DNA of 22,321 nt from a virus. The position numbers and the translations under genes were made by a program. Location of the stretch: IMG/VR virus record IMGVR_UViG_3300018018_000032, positions 1 through 22,321 of that record; one strand, written 5' to 3'. The notes under the pieces are model-generated. The model ran no database searches. It was not told the origin of the DNA and worked only from the letters and a program-made list of their open reading frames with translations. This document shows positions 14,161-22,321 of this stretch, one piece after another. Within the stretch, counting starts at the first letter, position 1; each line of letters starts with the position of its first letter.

Positions 14161-14801
14161 TGGTAGAAACAAATTCTGCGTTTAAAGAAGAATCCCGCAA
14201 ACAAGCTACCAAACCAATTTTTCTCTATACCGTCTATGATTATAAAGGCAATGGAGAGAATTTATATTATGCTGCCTATGACATAAATGTACTATTCGGG
14301 GATCCTCCAATTGAGTATATAAGATTCCCAATTACCCATGATGAAATTACCGAAAATACTAAAGGGGAAATAGATACTACTAAGGTGCAATTATCTAACA
14401 TTGCCCGTCTAGTTGAATATTATCTCCAAAATTATGACCTACGTGGCAAAAAGGTTTCAATTAAGATGGTCTGGGCCAATAAGCTTGATGATCCTGATTG
14501 TTATATAGAGTTTTCTAATTATATAGATTCTTATTCTTCCAATGTCAAAGATGTAGTTTTCAGCTTAATGAGCAAATTCGATATCTTGAACGTTACCATC
14601 CCCGGAATGATATGGTTACGTGATTTCTGCCAGTGGGAATTTGCATCACCCGCAGTAAGAACAGCTGGCAGAGGACAAGAATGTGGATATCTTGGTTCAG
14701 AAATAAGTTGCAATAGAACTTGGCAGAGATGCAAGGAATTAGGTAATAGTCGCAGGTTTATTGGTTGCCGTTCAATTCCGGGGAGAAGAGGATTCATATA
14801 A
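14160..14801 (+). CDS. gpL-like minor tail protein with likely Fe-S cysteines
   Basis: This tail-tip protein has the two-part layout of lambda gpL: a beta-rich N-terminal domain (FPITHDEITENTKGEIDTTKVQLSN segments at 56-80) and a small C-terminal cysteine domain. Cys157, Cys175, Cys184 and Cys191 (FCQWEF, ECGYLG, SCNRTWQRC) are spaced like the four cysteines that bind an iron-sulfur cluster in lambda gpL. The ending NSRRFIGCRSIPG resembles the family ending. The gene begins one base into the gpM-like stop. Confidence 0.8.
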   Translation: MVETNSAFKEESRKQATKPIFLYTVYDYKGNGENLYYAAYDINVLFGDPPIEYIRFPITHDEITENTKGEIDTTKVQLSNIARLVEYYLQNYDLRGKKVSIKMVWANKLDDPDCYIEFSNYIDSYSSNVKDVVFSLMSKFDILNVTIPGMIWLRDFCQWEFASPAVRTAGRGQECGYLGSEISCNRTWQRCKELGNSRRFIGCRSIPGRRGFI

Positions 14802-14805
14802 AAAT

Positions 14806-15216
14806 ATGAAAGAAATAGAATTCATCCGTAAATTATTCACTATTCCTTATAAACACCGCGGCCGCGGATATGACGGCGCGGATTGTTATGGCTTAATCAT
14901 TTTGTTCTACCGTGATTTCTTGGGCATTGAATTGCTGGATGTATATCAGGATTATGATGAAAGTTGGGCATTTAAGAGCAACAAGAATTATTTTTTGGAG
15001 AATTACCATAAGCAATTCGAGAAGATTTCCTTACCCAGAATATACGATATTATTTTATTTCAAAATAAGAAAGGCATTGCCAATCATGGCGGAGTGGTCC
15101 TGCAAAATGGTAAATTCATTCATTGTTCCAAAGATGGGGTAAGTATTAATAGATACAACGATGAAGATTTTAAACGGAAATTCAATGGATTTTATCGATA
15201 TAAAAATGGCTTATAA
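14806..15216 (+). CDS. NlpC/P60 peptidase, gpK-like tail tip hydrolase
   Basis: The product is a cysteine peptidase of the NlpC/P60 class, expected to cut peptide stems of peptidoglycan during infection. Motifs: GRGYDGADCYGLI with catalytic Cys27; NHGGVVL with His94; IHCSKDG with a possible third residue His106. At 136 residues it is only the NlpC domain; the JAMM domain that lambda gpK has at its N-terminus is absent. I chose ATG 14806, four bases after the gpL-like stop, over the longer reading from 14761 that overlaps it. Confidence 0.85.
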   Translation: MKEIEFIRKLFTIPYKHRGRGYDGADCYGLIILFYRDFLGIELLDVYQDYDESWAFKSNKNYFLENYHKQFEKISLPRIYDIILFQNKKGIANHGGVVLQNGKFIHCSKDGVSINRYNDEDFKRKFNGFYRYKNGL

Positions 15217-18200
15217 AAAGAAAAATATCACTATTCGTTTTATTCCCAATATCCTTTCAGAGGAAAATAGGATATTAAAATCTTTCCCATATAACCGTGA
15301 CTGGACTATTCGCAAATATCTTAAAAAATCAGGATTTGAATTTAAGGATATGCATATTGAAATTAATGGTAAAGAAATTAAAAATTTGAATCAGCATTTA
15401 ATTATTGGAGACGAGATTTTGGTTATTCCGAAAATAGAACATCCTATCCTTTTTATTATTGCTGCAGCTAAATGGTTTATGGCCTTATCTGTTTTAGCAA
15501 AAATTGGAGTAATTCTCACAACAGTTTCTATGGGTTATTCAGTTTATCAGGCCATTGCTGTTCAACGAGTAAAAACTCCTTCTTTTGATACCTCAGGAGA
15601 TGGACTTGATGCTGATTCTCCTTCTTCCTCTTGGGATGGTGTGCGTACAACCGCAAATGTCGGTACTCCTATACCTGTTATTTGCGGCACGGTTCTTACC
15701 GGGGGGAATGTCCTTAATGAATACGTTTCTACAGACGGGGATAAAAATTATTTGCATACTCTTTTGGGGATCTGCCATGGTGAAGTAGATAGTATTACCT
15801 TGATTCGCATTAACCGCAACCCTGCAGCCAACTATTCCGGTTATACCCTTGAAAGCCGCCTTGGCACCAATACTCAAACAGTCATTTCAGATTTTCATGA
15901 TAATCACAACCTAAAATCCATCGCCATCCAGATTACTAAAGATGATGCCTATACCTACACTACTGAAGATGACGATGTAGAAGCCTTTGAAGTACATTTC
16001 CAGTTGCCTTCTGGACTCTATCAGACAGACGCAAACGGCAATATATTATCTAATGATGTAACCTACAAAATCGAGTATAAACTCCATTCTTCTGAAACCT
16101 GGATAGATCTTGGCTCAACCACTATCAGCGCCAAATCTCGTAGCAGTCTGAAACGCATCTTCCGTCAGTCCGGACTTACAACCGGTCAGTACGATATCCG
16201 CGTCACCAAGACTTCAGATGATAGTGATTTTACACATACCAGTGATCTTTATATCGAACGTATAGATGAGATCAGCTGTGAAGATGAGCAGGAATTCCCC
16301 AATATCGCCGTAGCCGGCGTCAAATCCCTGGCCATGGACCAATTGTCCGGATCCTTCCCGGATTATGAATTCCTTGCGCGCGGAAAGTTTATGATCCCCA
16401 AAGTCATGAATGGAGAAAATATTGTAAGTTGGGATGATTATTATTGGGATCCCACTGCAACCTGCTATAAACTCCTTTCCGATGGGATCATTCTTACATG
16501 GGATGGCGTAACTTTCATTACAGCCTATTCCGCAAACCCTATCTGGTTCCTTTATCACCTAATGATCAATAAACGTTTCGGTCTTGGCCATTTTATCACC
16601 TCTAGCGATCATAACCTGGATTACCTGGTAGAAATGTCCCAATATTGCGAAGAACGCGTCCCTGATGGCCTGGGAGGCTGGGAAAAGCGCTTCCGCCTCG
16701 ATATCTGCATAGATAGCCCCCAAAAGGCCTTGGATCTAATATTACAACTCTGCTCAGTTTTCCGTGGACTTCCGTTTTATTCCGATAGAGGCCAAATCAA
16801 GATCGCCATCGAGAAACCAGAGATCCCGGTTCAGCTCATTCACATGGGCAATATTGTAAAAGATAGTTTTTCCGAGACTTGGGATTCTATCCGTGATGTC
16901 CCCAATATCGTTAATGTTCAATTTAATGACCAGGATAATAACTATGAAACAAGTACTATCCAAGCTGCCATAGATGATGAGGCCCTGGCTGCCGGCAAGC
17001 CTGTAAATATTAAAACTATCCGATATTATGGCACAAAACTTTCCTACGCCATCCGTTATGGTCGCGATTACCTTAAAATCTGCAAATATATCTCTAATAC
17101 CATAAAACTCTCAGCCGGCATAGGCGCTCTCGTGCGCCAATGCGGTGAACTCATCGATATAGCCCATGACGTGCCACAATGGGGTTTTTCCGGCCTTGTA
17201 AAGGCGGATTTTGATTATAAAGGCACCTATGACGCAGATACCCTTTATGCCATAAATGACGCAGTCGCCTATGAAGAAAATGAATATAAAGCTATTCAAC
17301 CAGCCTTAGGCAATCTTCCCACAGATACCGATTACTGGCAGATAATCTCAAGGACTAAAGTCAAACTAGACCGCAACGTCATCATCGAATCCGGCAAAAG
17401 TTACGCCATTCGGGTAGATTTCGCCAAAGGCGCGTACGAGGAAAGAATAATAACAGATCCTACAGGTACCTATACCGAAGTAACTGTCAGCTCACCATTC
17501 AGCAAGATTCCCATGGAACACGATGGTTATTCCTTTGGCGAGGTAGATAAAGTTGTCAAACCGGCCAGGATCGTATCTCTTAAACGCAAACGTAACTGCG
17601 AGTTGGAAATCGAAGCCGTTGAATATGATGAGCGCATTTATGATGACAGCACGGTGATCTTGCCCCAAAGGAAATACTCCTCTTTAAGCATGGATATCCC
17701 CGATGTCACAGGCCTCAAACTTACCGAGCGCATGATCGTGGCCAATGATGGCACCATAGAAGATGCCATCGACGTCTGGTTCGATAAGCCAAACATGACA
17801 AATTATTCTGTAAATAACTTCACCAAGGCCAAGATCTACTTATCAGACAACGCCGGCCTCAGTTGGAGTTTCGCAGGGGAAACAACCGGTATCCATTTCG
17901 CCATCACAGGTAACCTCAAAGACCTCCAAGCCTATAGGATCGCCGTTGTTTCCGTAGGCGTTACCGGTGAAAAATCCATCTTAACCAGCCCCCAGGAAAA
18001 TATCACCCTAGTAGGCAAATCCGCCCCGCCCCAAGATGTCGCCAATTTCATCGTCAACCAGTCCAGGGACAGGATCGTCTTCAGCTGGTCACACGTCACA
18101 GACGTCGACCGCGCCGGCTACGAGATCAGGATGGGCGAGTCCTGGGAAAGCGGCTATCCCATATTAAACGAAGACAAAAAGAATACCGCTGAGCTCCCCA

Positions 18201-18994
18201 TTTTTAAGACAGGCGAAAACCAGAAGTTCTATATCAAAGCCAAGGACACCTCAGGCAACTATTCCCAAAACGCAACCGAAGCGATCATTACCATAGATAA
18301 TATTCCCTTCCAAAACATCATAAAGAGCTATTCCGAGCAATCAGTCTGGTCCGGCACCTTGGAGAACCTCGAAGTCGTAGATGGGGTCCTCAAGATAACA
18401 GAAGGCAACCTTACCGGGAAATATATCACACCAGTCAGGGATGTCGGATACGTCGCCCCTTTCAAGATAGGCATCGACAGCATCGTCACGGCCACAGGGG
18501 ATACAAAATGGTCCGATTTCGCAGAAACCCTTAAATGGAGTGACTTACCTGATAATCTAAGATTCTCTGGGGAGGAACTCGCAGGCGCGGCCTCTTTTAG
18601 GATAAAGACATCTGAAGACAACATTAACTGGAGCGACTGGCTACTATGGCAGCCAGGGGACTACAATTGCCGATTCTTCCAGGTAGAAATGACCCTGATA
18701 AGAAACTCTACGGCGCAGGACCTGCAATGTTCCCAGATGAATTACTTTGCAGACCTCCCGGACGTAGACGACAAGTTCGAAGATGAAATAACAGACGCCG
18801 CAGCGGGTAAGGACGTCGTCTTTAACAAGACTTTCCATGAGATTCCTTACGGTGTAGATGTGATTCCTTTAACCGGCAATGGAGTCTATCGTAAAATAAC
18901 CAATCTTGACACGACAGGTGGCAACATAAAACTTTATGACCTTGTCGGCGCTCCTGCGACCGGCCAGATCAAGGTCCACGTACACGGGATATAA
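15206..18994 (+). CDS. Tail tip attachment protein, gpI/gpJ-like fusion
   Basis: This 1262-residue protein is the receptor-binding central tip. Residues 1-75 form a small beta-grasp-like domain and 79-118 a long hydrophobic segment, together resembling gpI; the gpJ-like part follows without a break (TPIPVICGTVLTGGNVLNEYVST near 155, GICHGEVDSI, then NPIWFLYHLMINKRFGLG near 440). Residues about 666-715 look like a small carbohydrate-binding insertion (YKGTYDADTLYAINDAVAY, NEYKAIQP, DTDYWQI). Two fibronectin-III-like domains lie near 830-1030. The C-terminus (VVFNKTFHEIPYGVDVIPL) is a lectin-like tip. ATG 15206 overlaps the peptidase by 11 bases; ATG 15161 and 15185 are alternatives, and none has a clear ribosome binding site. 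Confidence 0.88.
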   Translation: MAYKKKNITIRFIPNILSEENRILKSFPYNRDWTIRKYLKKSGFEFKDMHIEINGKEIKNLNQHLIIGDEILVIPKIEHPILFIIAAAKWFMALSVLAKIGVILTTVSMGYSVYQAIAVQRVKTPSFDTSGDGLDADSPSSSWDGVRTTANVGTPIPVICGTVLTGGNVLNEYVSTDGDKNYLHTLLGICHGEVDSITLIRINRNPAANYSGYTLESRLGTNTQTVISDFHDNHNLKSIAIQITKDDAYTYTTEDDDVEAFEVHFQLPSGLYQTDANGNILSNDVTYKIEYKLHSSETWIDLGSTTISAKSRSSLKRIFRQSGLTTGQYDIRVTKTSDDSDFTHTSDLYIERIDEISCEDEQEFPNIAVAGVKSLAMDQLSGSFPDYEFLARGKFMIPKVMNGENIVSWDDYYWDPTATCYKLLSDGIILTWDGVTFITAYSANPIWFLYHLMINKRFGLGHFITSSDHNLDYLVEMSQYCEERVPDGLGGWEKRFRLDICIDSPQKALDLILQLCSVFRGLPFYSDRGQIKIAIEKPEIPVQLIHMGNIVKDSFSETWDSIRDVPNIVNVQFNDQDNNYETSTIQAAIDDEALAAGKPVNIKTIRYYGTKLSYAIRYGRDYLKICKYISNTIKLSAGIGALVRQCGELIDIAHDVPQWGFSGLVKADFDYKGTYDADTLYAINDAVAYEENEYKAIQPALGNLPTDTDYWQIISRTKVKLDRNVIIESGKSYAIRVDFAKGAYEERIITDPTGTYTEVTVSSPFSKIPMEHDGYSFGEVDKVVKPARIVSLKRKRNCELEIEAVEYDERIYDDSTVILPQRKYSSLSMDIPDVTGLKLTERMIVANDGTIEDAIDVWFDKPNMTNYSVNNFTKAKIYLSDNAGLSWSFAGETTGIHFAITGNLKDLQAYRIAVVSVGVTGEKSILTSPQENITLVGKSAPPQDVANFIVNQSRDRIVFSWSHVTDVDRAGYEIRMGESWESGYPILNEDKKNTAELPIFKTGENQKFYIKAKDTSGNYSQNATEAIITIDNIPFQNIIKSYSEQSVWSGTLENLEVVDGVLKITEGNLTGKYITPVRDVGYVAPFKIGIDSIVTATGDTKWSDFAETLKWSDLPDNLRFSGEELAGAASFRIKTSEDNINWSDWLLWQPGDYNCRFFQVEMTLIRNSTAQDLQCSQMNYFADLPDVDDKFEDEITDAAAGKDVVFNKTFHEIPYGVDVIPLTGNGVYRKITNLDTTGGNIKLYDLVGAPATGQIKVHVHGI

Positions 18995-18995
18995 T

Positions 18996-19328
18996 ATGAA
19001 AAAACTTATAATCATCTTAATCAGCATTTTCCTCCTGGCCATAACCTGTTCTTACGCGGATATGACCATCCAACCCCTGAAGATTTATGTCGATGAGGAA
19101 ACCGAAAAGAATATAGCCTGGGCCAATGGCACAATAGTCTATGTAACGAATACAAGCAAAACTTACCAGCTCCAGAACGGTTCTTTTGTGGAATACTATC
19201 CAAGTGGCAAATATTGGAAAGACGATGGTACCCTAGGCGACCCTTCCGGCGGCACTGCCGATATAGATGGAGGATCTGCCGATACTGACTATAACCAGGT
19301 TCCAGACATAGATGGAGGAGGGGCATAA
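18996..19328 (+). CDS. Small exported fibre-associated protein with DGG repeats
   Basis: ATG 18996 follows the tip gene stop by one base. The 110-residue product begins with a Sec signal peptide (MKKLIIILISIFLLAITCSYA, cleaved before DMTIQ). The mature part is beta-rich (IAWANGTIVYVTNTSKTYQL, GSFVEYYPSGKYWKDDGT), and the C-terminus carries two IDGG motifs (TADIDGGSADTDY, PDIDGGGA), a sequence style found at the ends of phage tail fibre proteins. Its role is unknown. The stop overlaps the next ATG (TAATG). Confidence 0.75.
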   Translation: MKKLIIILISIFLLAITCSYADMTIQPLKIYVDEETEKNIAWANGTIVYVTNTSKTYQLQNGSFVEYYPSGKYWKDDGTLGDPSGGTADIDGGSADTDYNQVPDIDGGGA

Positions 19329-20578
19329 TGAAAAGACTTATTTTATCTATTCTAATTTCTTTGTGTTTTATCTCATCAGGATTAGCCGCGCAAAAAATAC
19401 AGTTCAGGCGGGATGTCGCTGCCACATGGACTTCCGTCAACCCCACCCTCGCATCCGGGGAAATAGGTCTTGAAACAGACACGGGAAAATTCAAGATGGG
19501 CGATGGCACTACTGCCTGGACTTCTCTCGCTTATTTTAGCGCAGGTGCAATAGCGAGTTATCCAGGAGCAGGTATAGCAGTATCTACTGGTTCGGGATGG
19601 AATTCATCAATAACCGACAATCATTCCAATTGGGATACCGCCTACGGCTGGGGCAACCATTCACAAGCTGGATATTCAAAATATGAATTTGGGGCAAATG
19701 ATTTTAATGGTACGGGAGATTTTACTACAACATCTAATGTCAGTGCAGCTGAATACTATGGGAATGGTTCACATCTGGAAGGAGTGATTGCGGAAGAAGT
19801 AGAATGGAGTAAAATTACTGGGAATATCTCCAATCAGACGGATTTACAAGAGGAGTTCAATAGCAAGGTATCGAATACCACCACAGTCAATGGTCATGCC
19901 CTTTCTGCCAATATAACAGTTAATAAAACTGATATCGGCCTGGGGAATGTCAGCGATATCGATACCACCAATCCCGCAAACATAACCCAAGATAGCGATC
20001 ATCGTTTTGTCAATGATACCGAGAAATCTGACTGGAATGCTAAAGCGGACTATGAGTTTGGCGCGCATAATTTTAATGGCACAGGAAATTTTACTACTCC
20101 AGGGAATATTAGCGCAGGTAATCTTTCAGGAACTATAAATCCCGCCAATGTAACCCAAGATACAACTCACCGTTTTGTGAGTGATGCTAATATAAGCAAC
20201 TGGAATGCTAAGCCGACCACTTCCTCTACGGATACCTTTACCAATAAGCGTAACCAGAAAAGAATTGATTCCCAAACGACTACAAACACTATTACCCCTG
20301 AAATCTCAACTTACGACATCTTTGTAAGAAGCGCGCAGGCGCACGACCTAGTAATCAATAATCATTCAACTAGCACTCCTGCCGATGGAGAAACGATGGA
20401 ATTTATCATCCTTTCTGACGCCACACCTAGGGCAATTACTTATGGGGATAAATATGTAGCTAAGTCAGGGATTGCATTACCTACGACTACCGTGGCTTCG
20501 AAATGCACGAAGATGCTATTCCAGTGGCGGGCCAGTATAAGCCAATGGGATTTAATAGCATCAACGCAAGAGGCTTAA
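19328..20578 (+). CDS. Fibre protein with signal peptide and Mtd-like N-terminal domain
   Basis: The 416-residue product has a signal peptide (MKRLILSILISLCFISSGLAA) followed at 22-70 by a domain typical of tail fibre N-termini: QKIQFRRDVAATWTSVNPTL, GEIGLETDTGKFKMGDGTTAW, similar to the major tropism determinant N-terminal domain. Residues 118-300 contain two repeat pairs (YEFGANDFNGTGDFTT and YEFGAHNFNGTGNFTT; NITQDSDHRFVNDTEKSDWNAK-like and NVTQDTTHRFV...SNWNAK). The C-terminal 100 residues form a beta-rich end (FVRSAQAHDLVINNHSTSTP, MEFIILSDATPRAITYGD). GGAGGAGG precedes ATG 19328. It is a fibre by sequence but apparently exported. Confidence 0.82.
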   Translation: MKRLILSILISLCFISSGLAAQKIQFRRDVAATWTSVNPTLASGEIGLETDTGKFKMGDGTTAWTSLAYFSAGAIASYPGAGIAVSTGSGWNSSITDNHSNWDTAYGWGNHSQAGYSKYEFGANDFNGTGDFTTTSNVSAAEYYGNGSHLEGVIAEEVEWSKITGNISNQTDLQEEFNSKVSNTTTVNGHALSANITVNKTDIGLGNVSDIDTTNPANITQDSDHRFVNDTEKSDWNAKADYEFGAHNFNGTGNFTTPGNISAGNLSGTINPANVTQDTTHRFVSDANISNWNAKPTTSSTDTFTNKRNQKRIDSQTTTNTITPEISTYDIFVRSAQAHDLVINNHSTSTPADGETMEFIILSDATPRAITYGDKYVAKSGIALPTTTVASKCTKMLFQWRASISQWDLIASTQEA

Positions 20579-20579
20579 T

Positions 20580-21965
20580 ATGAAAAAGTTTTTTTATAAA
20601 AGGTGGTCTTTCAGAGAGCGCAAGTGTGGGAACATAGTTCAAGGTTTGCCTTTACTATGCCACAGCCACCTTAAAAAACTTCTCCTTACTCTTGGTTTAT
20701 TATTTTTACCCTTACAGATATTTGCTGCAACTTCTTCAGTTACTCAGACCGCCGCAGGAAATTATACCTGGCTCTGTCCTCCTGGCGTTACCACTTTACA
20801 AGTTGAACTTCGGGGTGGCGGAGGTTCAGGCGGCGGTTCAACGACTAATCCCGGCGGCGGAGGTGGTGCGGCAGGCGGTCAGTATTCTATTAACAGCAGT
20901 TTAGCGGTTACCGCAGGTACTACTTATAACTATACGGTTGCGGCGGCGCAAACGACAGTAGGCACAGGAAATGGTTCTGATGGACACGATAGTACCTTTA
21001 ATACCAATAGTGTAGTTGCCAAAGGCGGGCAGCATGGAACTTCATACCAGGGTGGCGCAACCCATGGCACAGGTTCAACAACTGGCGGCGTAGGCACAGT
21101 TACCGCAGGAGTAAGTGGCGAGGACGGAACGACCACTTATGGAGGAGCAGGCGGTGCAGGGGGAAATAGTGGAGGAGCAGGCGGTGCAAGAAAATCTTCC
21201 GACGGGAATGGCAACAATGGAACTGCTCCTGGCGGCGGAGGGTCAGGCGGTTTCAAGAATACAACATCAAGCAGAAATGGTGGCACAGGCGCAGCCGGGA
21301 AGTCTATTCTTACTTATACCACTCCTTTAGTCTCTGCACTTACAGATAATTTCAATGATAATTCTTTAGATGCGAAGTGGACTACTTATATAGATACTGG
21401 TGCTGGTTCTATTGCGGAAGCTAATCAAGAAATTGAGATAACTACTAATATTAATGTTTCAGGATATACAGAATTATATTCTGTAAATGATTACGATTTA
21501 ACAGGTTCATCTATGACAATAAAAGTCATAGATAGGGGGAGTATAACTAATACTAACCTTTATTTTTATCCTCTTTTTGCGATAATTTGGAGCGGGAATT
21601 ATGACCTTATAGGATGGGATATATTTACTCTTGACGGTATAAATATGCGCATTTGCCCAGTTAAAAGAATTAATTATTCTTTTACTTTAATAGGGACAGA
21701 TGTCGCTTATAACGCTAATACCTACCGTTACTTAAAAATCAGGGAACTTTCAGGAACTACTTATTTTGACTACTCCGCTGATGGGTTAAATTGGAATAAT
21801 TTTAATTCTGTTGCCAATCCTATTACTATTACAGCTATCCGAGGGAGTAGTTCTGTATACACTACCTCTGCAACTGTTTCTGCCACTACAGCTAAAGTAG
21901 ATGACTTTAATATATTGCCGAGCGGAACAAACCACAACGGAGATTTTTTTCAATTCTTTAATTAA
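20580..21965 (+). CDS. Glycine-rich fibre or adhesin with signal peptide and lectin-like domain
   Basis: The 461-residue product has a Sec signal core at 34-48 (LLLTLGLLFLPLQIFA) after an unusually long 31-residue N-region rich in Lys and Arg. Residues about 51-245 are a glycine-rich beta domain starting TWLCPPGVTTLQVELRGGGG, like the glycine-rich domains of phage adhesins. From about 250, FNDNSLDAKWTTYIDTGAG starts a concanavalin/LamG-like domain ending near FNILPSG. AGAGG seven bases before ATG 20580 supports the full-length start. Likely receptor or surface binding; the exact ligand is unknown. Confidence 0.78.
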   Translation: MKKFFYKRWSFRERKCGNIVQGLPLLCHSHLKKLLLTLGLLFLPLQIFAATSSVTQTAAGNYTWLCPPGVTTLQVELRGGGGSGGGSTTNPGGGGGAAGGQYSINSSLAVTAGTTYNYTVAAAQTTVGTGNGSDGHDSTFNTNSVVAKGGQHGTSYQGGATHGTGSTTGGVGTVTAGVSGEDGTTTYGGAGGAGGNSGGAGGARKSSDGNGNNGTAPGGGGSGGFKNTTSSRNGGTGAAGKSILTYTTPLVSALTDNFNDNSLDAKWTTYIDTGAGSIAEANQEIEITTNINVSGYTELYSVNDYDLTGSSMTIKVIDRGSITNTNLYFYPLFAIIWSGNYDLIGWDIFTLDGINMRICPVKRINYSFTLIGTDVAYNANTYRYLKIRELSGTTYFDYSADGLNWNNFNSVANPITITAIRGSSSVYTTSATVSATTAKVDDFNILPSGTNHNGDFFQFFN

Positions 21966-21977
21966 AGGAGCATAGAT

Positions 21978-22187
21978 ATGAAGCAAATCATTCCTCATAA
22001 GCTCATTATATCTCTTAACCAGGACGGAACCTTTAAGAGCGGAATCCTGCAGTACAAACTTAAAATAGACGAGATAGAAGAAAGGCAGTTTCGTACTTTG
22101 GGGATTACGCAGGGTATCAATCAGGAAGAAATCAATAAGGTCTTAGAGGACGCCAAATCGCACGCAGAACAAGGAGAAGGAATATGA
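21978..22187 (+). CDS. Small fibre-cassette protein of unknown function
   Basis: The 69-residue soluble protein begins MKQIIPHKLIISLNQDGTFK and contains GILQYKLKIDEIEERQFRTLG, then a helical end NKVLEDAKSHAEQGEGI. Proteins of this style occur beside phage tail fibre genes, but I know no function. It has no signal peptide, unlike its neighbours. AAAGGAG precedes ATG 21978 at good spacing, and its stop TGA overlaps the next ATG, so it is coupled to the next gene. A fibre assembly helper is one possibility. Confidence 0.72.
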   Translation: MKQIIPHKLIISLNQDGTFKSGILQYKLKIDEIEERQFRTLGITQGINQEEINKVLEDAKSHAEQGEGI

Positions 22188-22321
22188 AAAGAAGATTATT
22201 GATAACAGCGTTAATTTTTTTACTGGCCGGCAGCAATGCATTCAGTGCGTGGGATCCTACCAAGCCAGGCAATGACGATATAGTGAAATATGGTCCTGCA
22301 GTAATCAGGGCGAATTTTGAA
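22184..22321 (+). CDS. Fibre protein with signal peptide, cut by window end
   Basis: Only the first 46 codons are present. A Sec signal peptide (MKRRLLITALIFLLAGSNAF, cleaved after SA) is followed by WDPTKPGNDDIVKYGPAVIRANFE. The mature start matches a widespread phage tail fibre opening of the form W-x-x-x-K-P ... IRxNF/W. AAGGAGAAGG precedes ATG 22184, which overlaps the previous stop. The rest lies beyond the window. Confidence 0.75.
   Translation, partial: MKRRLLITALIFLLAGSNAFSAWDPTKPGNDDIVKYGPAVIRANFE

Noticed and set aside
13786-14172. N-terminal extension of the minus-strand lipoprotein to 234 codons
   Set aside because: It runs antisense through the gpM-like gene, and the internal ATG 13785 gives a textbook lipoprotein signal and promoter.
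20600-20672. AAGGTGG/CCACCTT inverted repeat in the adhesin leader
   Set aside because: Seven-base arms 59 bases apart are expected by chance and have no clear role.
20930-21136. Minus-strand frame rich in Pro and Val
   Set aside because: It is the antisense of the glycine-rich repeat region and owes its length to codon bias.
1-22321. CRISPR array, tRNA, rRNA, insertion sequence or integrase
   Set aside because: No regularly spaced repeats, cloverleaf, transposase or recombinase motifs were seen on either strand.

Overview
The window is the late (packaging, head, tail and host-recognition) module of a tailed phage or prophage with a long non-contractile tail. Gene order is close to coliphage lambda: small terminase, large terminase, gpW-like joining protein, portal, protease with a nested scaffold, decoration protein, major capsid protein, head closure, gpZ-, gpU- and gpV-like tail proteins, gpG/gpGT chaperones with a -1 frameshift, tape measure, gpM-, gpL- and gpK-like tip proteins, a gpI/gpJ-like fused tip protein, then fibre genes. 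There is no sheath or baseplate-wedge gene, which fits a siphovirus. All family names come from reading motifs and gene order; no database search was run. No integrase, repressor, lysis gene of known type or clear host gene is present, so integrated prophage and free phage cannot be told apart. Many genes have strong AGGAGG-type ribosome binding sites. A lipoprotein and several Sec-type signal peptides point to a bacterial, probably diderm, host, but the sequence does not allow a host to be named.

Layout: 1-85 is a short non-coding leader with inverted repeats. 86-2901 holds packaging genes and a zinc-ribbon protein. 2888-3255 holds a small two-helix membrane protein, with two rival readings on opposite strands. 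3256-3502 is a regulatory island: an 11-bp-arm palindrome, a strong sigma70-like promoter, an intrinsic terminator and a second terminator-like hairpin that runs into the ribosome binding site of the gpW-like gene. 3503-8307 is the head module. 8361-13449 is the head-tail joining and tail tube module. 13468-13785 is a minus-strand lipoprotein gene with its own promoter. 13828-18994 is the tail tip. 18996-22321 is the fibre cassette, cut by the window end.

Three lambda-type expression tricks are visible together: overlapping stop/start codons along the operon, an in-frame internal start that would make a separate scaffold protein, and an A AAA AAC slippery site with a well-spaced stem-loop that would make a gpGT-type fusion across 340 bases that otherwise lack a gene.

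The most unusual signal is at the right end. Four genes (starts 18996, 19328, 20580, 22184) carry fibre or receptor-binding sequence signatures, yet each begins with a Sec-type signal peptide. Tail fibres normally assemble in the cytoplasm, so these proteins may be exported to the host envelope, or the hydrophobic N-termini may be anchors used in virion assembly. With the minus-strand lipoprotein, the window encodes up to five envelope-directed proteins inside a structural operon.
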